Part shown: positions 61,435 to 64,000 of the stretch, one piece after another
Position numbering within the stretch: the stretch's first letter is position 1
How the letters are laid out: each line of letters begins with the position of its first letter
Source of the DNA: Chryseomicrobium sp. FSL W7-1435
GTDB lineage: Bacteria; Bacillota; Bacilli; Bacillales_A; Planococcaceae
Direction of reading: 5' to 3'
Length of the DNA: 64,000 nt
Assembly: GCF_038595005.1 (NCBI RefSeq)
Contig: NZ_CP151997.1
Span: 1,054,001 to 1,118,000 of the forward strand
The notes under the pieces: generated by a model
Databases searched by the model: none
What the model saw: only the letters and a program-made list of their open reading frames with translations
What the model was told of the DNA's origin: nothing
Position numbers and translations under genes: made by a program

Positions 61435-62960
61435 AATAATACCCTCTCTTTGGTAGCATGTAGTTTTCGTTCGTGTAACTGTTCAGTACCGTCAGAGTGA
61501 ACAATCACTTTTCCTAACCACGCATCCGTTGCCTCTGGATGATCTTTTCGGAAATGAGCACCACGGCTCTCTGTTCGTAAGCTGGCGGCCTTAGTAAGTA
61601 GTGAAACAGTTGTGTATCTATGAAGTGACTCAATTTCAGAGGCGGCAACTGCTTCTAAATCCCATCTAGTAACCGGAAGTGATTGTGAAAAAGCTTCGAT
61701 GTGTTCATCTCGAATTACCCCTAATACTTCCGTGAGTTTTCGTCTAGATACCTCTTTTACTTGAAATGGAGTCGGTAAGATTTCTCGGATTAGGTCTAAG
61801 TTAGGAGTGGGGGACTTGCACTCTTCGGCAATGGCTTTTGCTGCTAGATTACCCAACACAAGACACTCTAACAGTGAATTACTAGCAAGACGATTGGCTC
61901 CATGAACTCCGGTGCATGCCACTTCTCCCACCGCATACAGTCCAGGCAGAGAAGTTCTACCTGTAATGTCTGCTGATACACCGCCCATATGAAAATGTGC
62001 ACCAGGACGAACTGGGATTCGGCCAAGCGAGGCTAACTGTTGATTGTTCATTTTCTGCAACGTTTCTTTTATAGTAGGAAAACGTTCATCTAGGTTGTCT
62101 ATATGGGCAACGTTTAAATAGACAGCAAAGCCTCTTTGCCAATATTCTTCAACCGCTCGTGCAGTTGCGTCACGAGGAGCCAGTGGGTTAATAGGAAGTG
62201 ACTGGCCAAACACGTCACAAAACGTTGCGCCAGCTCCGCGAACCGCTTCTGTGACCAACCCGATTGTCTTATTGTCCTCGACTGCAACTGTCGGATGGAA
62301 TTGAATAAATTCTAAATCACTTAAGGCGGCCCCTGCGTGATAGGCCAACGATAAACCGGTACCTGAAGCAGCGCGGGAATTGGAAGTGACAGAAAATAAG
62401 TCTCCAATTCCACCGGTTGCCAGAATGACCACCCGTGCAAAAATGGTCTGAATTTCATGACTGGCTGAATAAATGCGGACACCTTGACAACGACCGTTGT
62501 CGACTACTAATGAATGGACGCGAACGTTTTCAATGCGCTGCAACTTGTTTGTTAGCTCAGTTATGTGAGTCATCCAGTGATAACCTGTTTGATCTCCTCC
62601 GGCATGAAGGATGCGCTTTGAGGAGTGAGCTGCTTCAGTCCCTAAGTTCAACGACCCATCTGGCATTCGATCAGCGGGAAAACCTTGGTGAAGAGCTTCT
62701 CTGACAAATTCTTTTCCGTATTCCACTAAATAGCGGGCAACCTCACCATCCACATGGTGATCACCAGCATCTAGTGTGTCGGCTAGATGGCGTTCGGTAG
62801 TATCCGAGCTATCTAGAGCGGCTGCGATGCCACCTTGTGCGAGCCAGCTGTTGCCTGATGTAGCTGCGTCTGACACGATCAAACAAGAGAGATTTGAAGG
62901 AAGATGAGCAGCCACAGTTAATCCAGCTAACCCAGATCCAATAATACAAACTTCGACCAT
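61431..62960 (-). CDS. nadB: L-aspartate oxidase
   Basis: A 509-residue flavoprotein of the succinate dehydrogenase/fumarate reductase family. FAD site VCIIGSGLAGLTVAAHLP, then SWLAQGGIAAAL, HFHMGGVSADITGRTSLPGL-type motif near residue 330 and GANRLASNSLLECLV. It oxidises aspartate to iminoaspartate for NadA. First gene of the operon; only a weak ribosome site (GTTGGTG) is seen. Promoter and palindromic operator lie just upstream. Confidence 0.97.
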   Translation of the reverse strand: MVEVCIIGSGLAGLTVAAHLPSNLSCLIVSDAATSGNSWLAQGGIAAALDSSDTTERHLADTLDAGDHHVDGEVARYLVEYGKEFVREALHQGFPADRMPDGSLNLGTEAAHSSKRILHAGGDQTGYHWMTHITELTNKLQRIENVRVHSLVVDNGRCQGVRIYSASHEIQTIFARVVILATGGIGDLFSVTSNSRAASGTGLSLAYHAGAALSDLEFIQFHPTVAVEDNKTIGLVTEAVRGAGATFCDVFGQSLPINPLAPRDATARAVEEYWQRGFAVYLNVAHIDNLDERFPTIKETLQKMNNQQLASLGRIPVRPGAHFHMGGVSADITGRTSLPGLYAVGEVACTGVHGANRLASNSLLECLVLGNLAAKAIAEECKSPTPNLDLIREILPTPFQVKEVSRRKLTEVLGVIRDEHIEAFSQSLPVTRWDLEAVAASEIESLHRYTTVSLLTKAASLRTESRGAHFRKDHPEATDAWLGKVIVHSDGTEQLHERKLHATKERVLL

Positions 62961-62980
62961 AATTTACACCAACTTTACAA

Positions 62981-62992
62981 GTGTCTTGACAC
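62981..62992. promoter_or_regulatory. NiaR/NadR-type operator candidate in the nadB-nifS gap
   Basis: GTGTC-TT-GACAC is a palindrome with arms of five bases. It overlaps the predicted transcription start of nadB and also sits before nifS, as expected for NiaR (YrxA/NadR), which represses nad genes with nicotinate in Bacillales. The exact NiaR consensus was not checked. Confidence 0.55.
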
Positions 62993-62994
62993 CT

Positions 62995-63023
62995 ATTATG
63001 AACCGAGAGAAAATGAAAGACAA
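62995..63023 (-). promoter_or_regulatory. Candidate nadB promoter
   Basis: On the minus strand TTGTCT (63018-63023), 17 bases, CATAAT (62995-63000). The start would fall near 62988, inside the palindrome. Confidence 0.5.
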
Positions 63024-64000
63024 GTCACAAACAAAGGTTGTGAAAAAGTTGAACTATTTTGATTATGCCGCGACTACTCCAATGCGCGTTGAAGCAATAG
63101 AAGTCTATTCAAAAGTGGCACGTCATTACTTTGGAAATACACAAAGTCTCCATGATCAAGGAACCTCAGCTATGGGATTACTTCAGAAGTGTAAGGGAGT
63201 TTTGGGGGAGTTGTGGGACGTCGATCCCGATTCCATCTACTTTACAGGAAGTGCTAGTGAGGCGAACCAATTGGCTATTCAATCATTAGTTAAAGGGAAA
63301 AAGGGAAGGATATTAGCGAATCCACTGGATCACGCCAGCGTTCTGACGGTTTTAGGAGAACTGCAACAACAAGGTTATCAAGTGGAATGGCTGCCACTAC
63401 TCCCGTCAGGACAACTAGCACTTGATAAACTCACTGAGTTAGTAGATACCGATGTGTTAGTCATCATCTGTCAGTGGGTGAATTCAGAGACCGGCATTAT
63501 CCAACCACTGCAAGATATTGTAAAGATAGCCAACGCCTTTGATGTGCCCGTGCACTGCGATGCCGTTCAAGGATTCGGGAAGTATGCTATGGGTTCTTGG
63601 ACGAAAGAGCTAGGAAGTTTGGTTGTTTCCGGCCATAAATTTGGAGGGCCCAAGGGATGTGGAGTCGTTTGGATGAACCCAAAGAATCATTGGCAGTCTC
63701 TTTATGAGGGGACGACTCATCAGAATGGATTTAGAGCGGGCACACTTGATTTGCCTAGTATCGCTGCTACGACTGAAGCAGCTATCCTTGCAGTAAAGGA
63801 ACAATCAAAGTTGCTTGAACAAGTAACTAGTTACTATCAACAGCTTCGATCAGCTCTTCCTCAAAACTTACTTGTCGTTGGTGAACAGGCAGAAAAATCT
63901 TCGTACATAATGGGGATTTTAGGGTTTGGTATCGATGGTCAGCATACAATGCTCGAAGCCAACCGAAATCAAATAGCTTTTTCAACAGGCAGCGCTTGTA
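63013..64000 (+). CDS. nifS: Cysteine desulfurase, NifS type, cut by window end
   Basis: The first 329 codons of a PLP enzyme that moves sulfur from cysteine to an acceptor, in this locus probably for the NadA cluster. Start may be ATG 63013, GTG 63040 or TTG 63049 (the last gives the usual start before NYFDYAATTPM and has AAAGG ten bases upstream). Visible: DYAATTP, SASEANQLAIQ, HCDAVQGFG, Schiff-base Lys in SGHKFGGPKG, and at the very end STGSAC with the catalytic Cys. Divergent from nadBCA as in Bacillus subtilis, where the NAD regulator gene lies next; that gene would be beyond the window. Confidence 0.93.
   Translation, partial: MKDKSQTKVVKKLNYFDYAATTPMRVEAIEVYSKVARHYFGNTQSLHDQGTSAMGLLQKCKGVLGELWDVDPDSIYFTGSASEANQLAIQSLVKGKKGRILANPLDHASVLTVLGELQQQGYQVEWLPLLPSGQLALDKLTELVDTDVLVIICQWVNSETGIIQPLQDIVKIANAFDVPVHCDAVQGFGKYAMGSWTKELGSLVVSGHKFGGPKGCGVVWMNPKNHWQSLYEGTTHQNGFRAGTLDLPSIAATTEAAILAVKEQSKLLEQVTSYYQQLRSALPQNLLVVGEQAEKSSYIMGILGFGIDGQHTMLEANRNQIAFSTGSAC

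Noticed and set aside
62986-62991. TTGACA as -35 box of nifS
   Set aside because: No acceptable -10 follows at 16-18 bases, and the bases form half of the palindromic operator.

Overview
The window looks like a chromosomal segment of a low-to-moderate-GC Gram-positive bacterium of order Bacillales, most likely family Planococcaceae (Planococcus/Sporosarcina-like; family level is inference). Supporting points are strong GGAGG ribosome-binding sites with frequent GTG and TTG starts, two S-layer-homology (SLH) wall enzymes, CcpA-type cre sites, a preQ1-I riboswitch before queF, a divergent nifS / nadB-nadC-nadA locus arranged as in Bacillus subtilis, and an LTA-synthase-like enzyme. No phage, transposase, rRNA, tRNA or CRISPR array was seen.

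Layout. 1-8.2 kb: tail of a SEC-C protein, an SLH-anchored S13 D,D-carboxypeptidase, a coiled-coil protein, a secreted LTD-endonuclease I, a RocB-like M20 peptidase and an alpha/beta hydrolase. 8.4-14.0 kb: a secreted amylopullulanase of about 1850 residues with two catalytic sites, behind a LacI-type operator and a perfect cre. 14.2-19.3 kb: RpiR regulator, M20 deacylase, GNAT transferase, N-succinylamino acid racemase-like enolase and a YkvI transporter, a candidate D-to-L amino acid conversion operon. 19.6-22.8 kb: CapA-like protein, bacterial PH protein, and preQ1 riboswitch-queF-queuosine precursor transporter. 22.9-34.8 kb: CdaR-type regulator and a long catabolic operon (glcDF, TRAP transporter, SDR, PPC/DUF296 protein, acyl-CoA ligase, SCP2-type thiolase, DUF35 protein) ending with a BASS transporter. 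34.9-35.9 kb: gene-free, repeat-rich. 35.9-41.9 kb: surface-polymer glycosylation cluster (GtrB-like, GtrII-like, LtaS-like, GalU, GtrA). 42-50 kb: TM2 protein, MFS transporter, MBOAT/SGNH pair, LCP ligase, SLH-NlpC/P60 hydrolase. 50-57.8 kb: EAL protein with decayed GGDEF, and a tripartite tricarboxylate transporter with its two-component system. 57.9-64 kb: DegV, nadABC, and nifS cut by the window end.

The most unusual signal is between genes. (i) A modular repeat has outer ends around 120 bp and an inner quasi-palindromic module of about 125 bp. It occurs outer-only (41.9 kb), composite (0.2, 19.3, 58.9 kb), as four almost identical 125-bp tandem copies (46.4-46.9 kb), and as a diverged tandem pair (59.2-59.5 kb). 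Inner modules end at or within a few bases of gene stop codons. (ii) Two seven-unit arrays with a 21-nt period share a TGATGANCGA-like core in opposite orientations (5.5 and 35.1 kb). (iii) Two copies of a 157-bp element with inverted-repeat ends flank the second array. These repeats sit beside a family of look-alike terminators.

The genes suggest a heterotroph using starch, organic acids and amino acids under catabolite control, with heavy investment in wall-polymer decoration and S-layer-type wall anchoring. All functional assignments rest on reading motifs and gene order; no database search was run.
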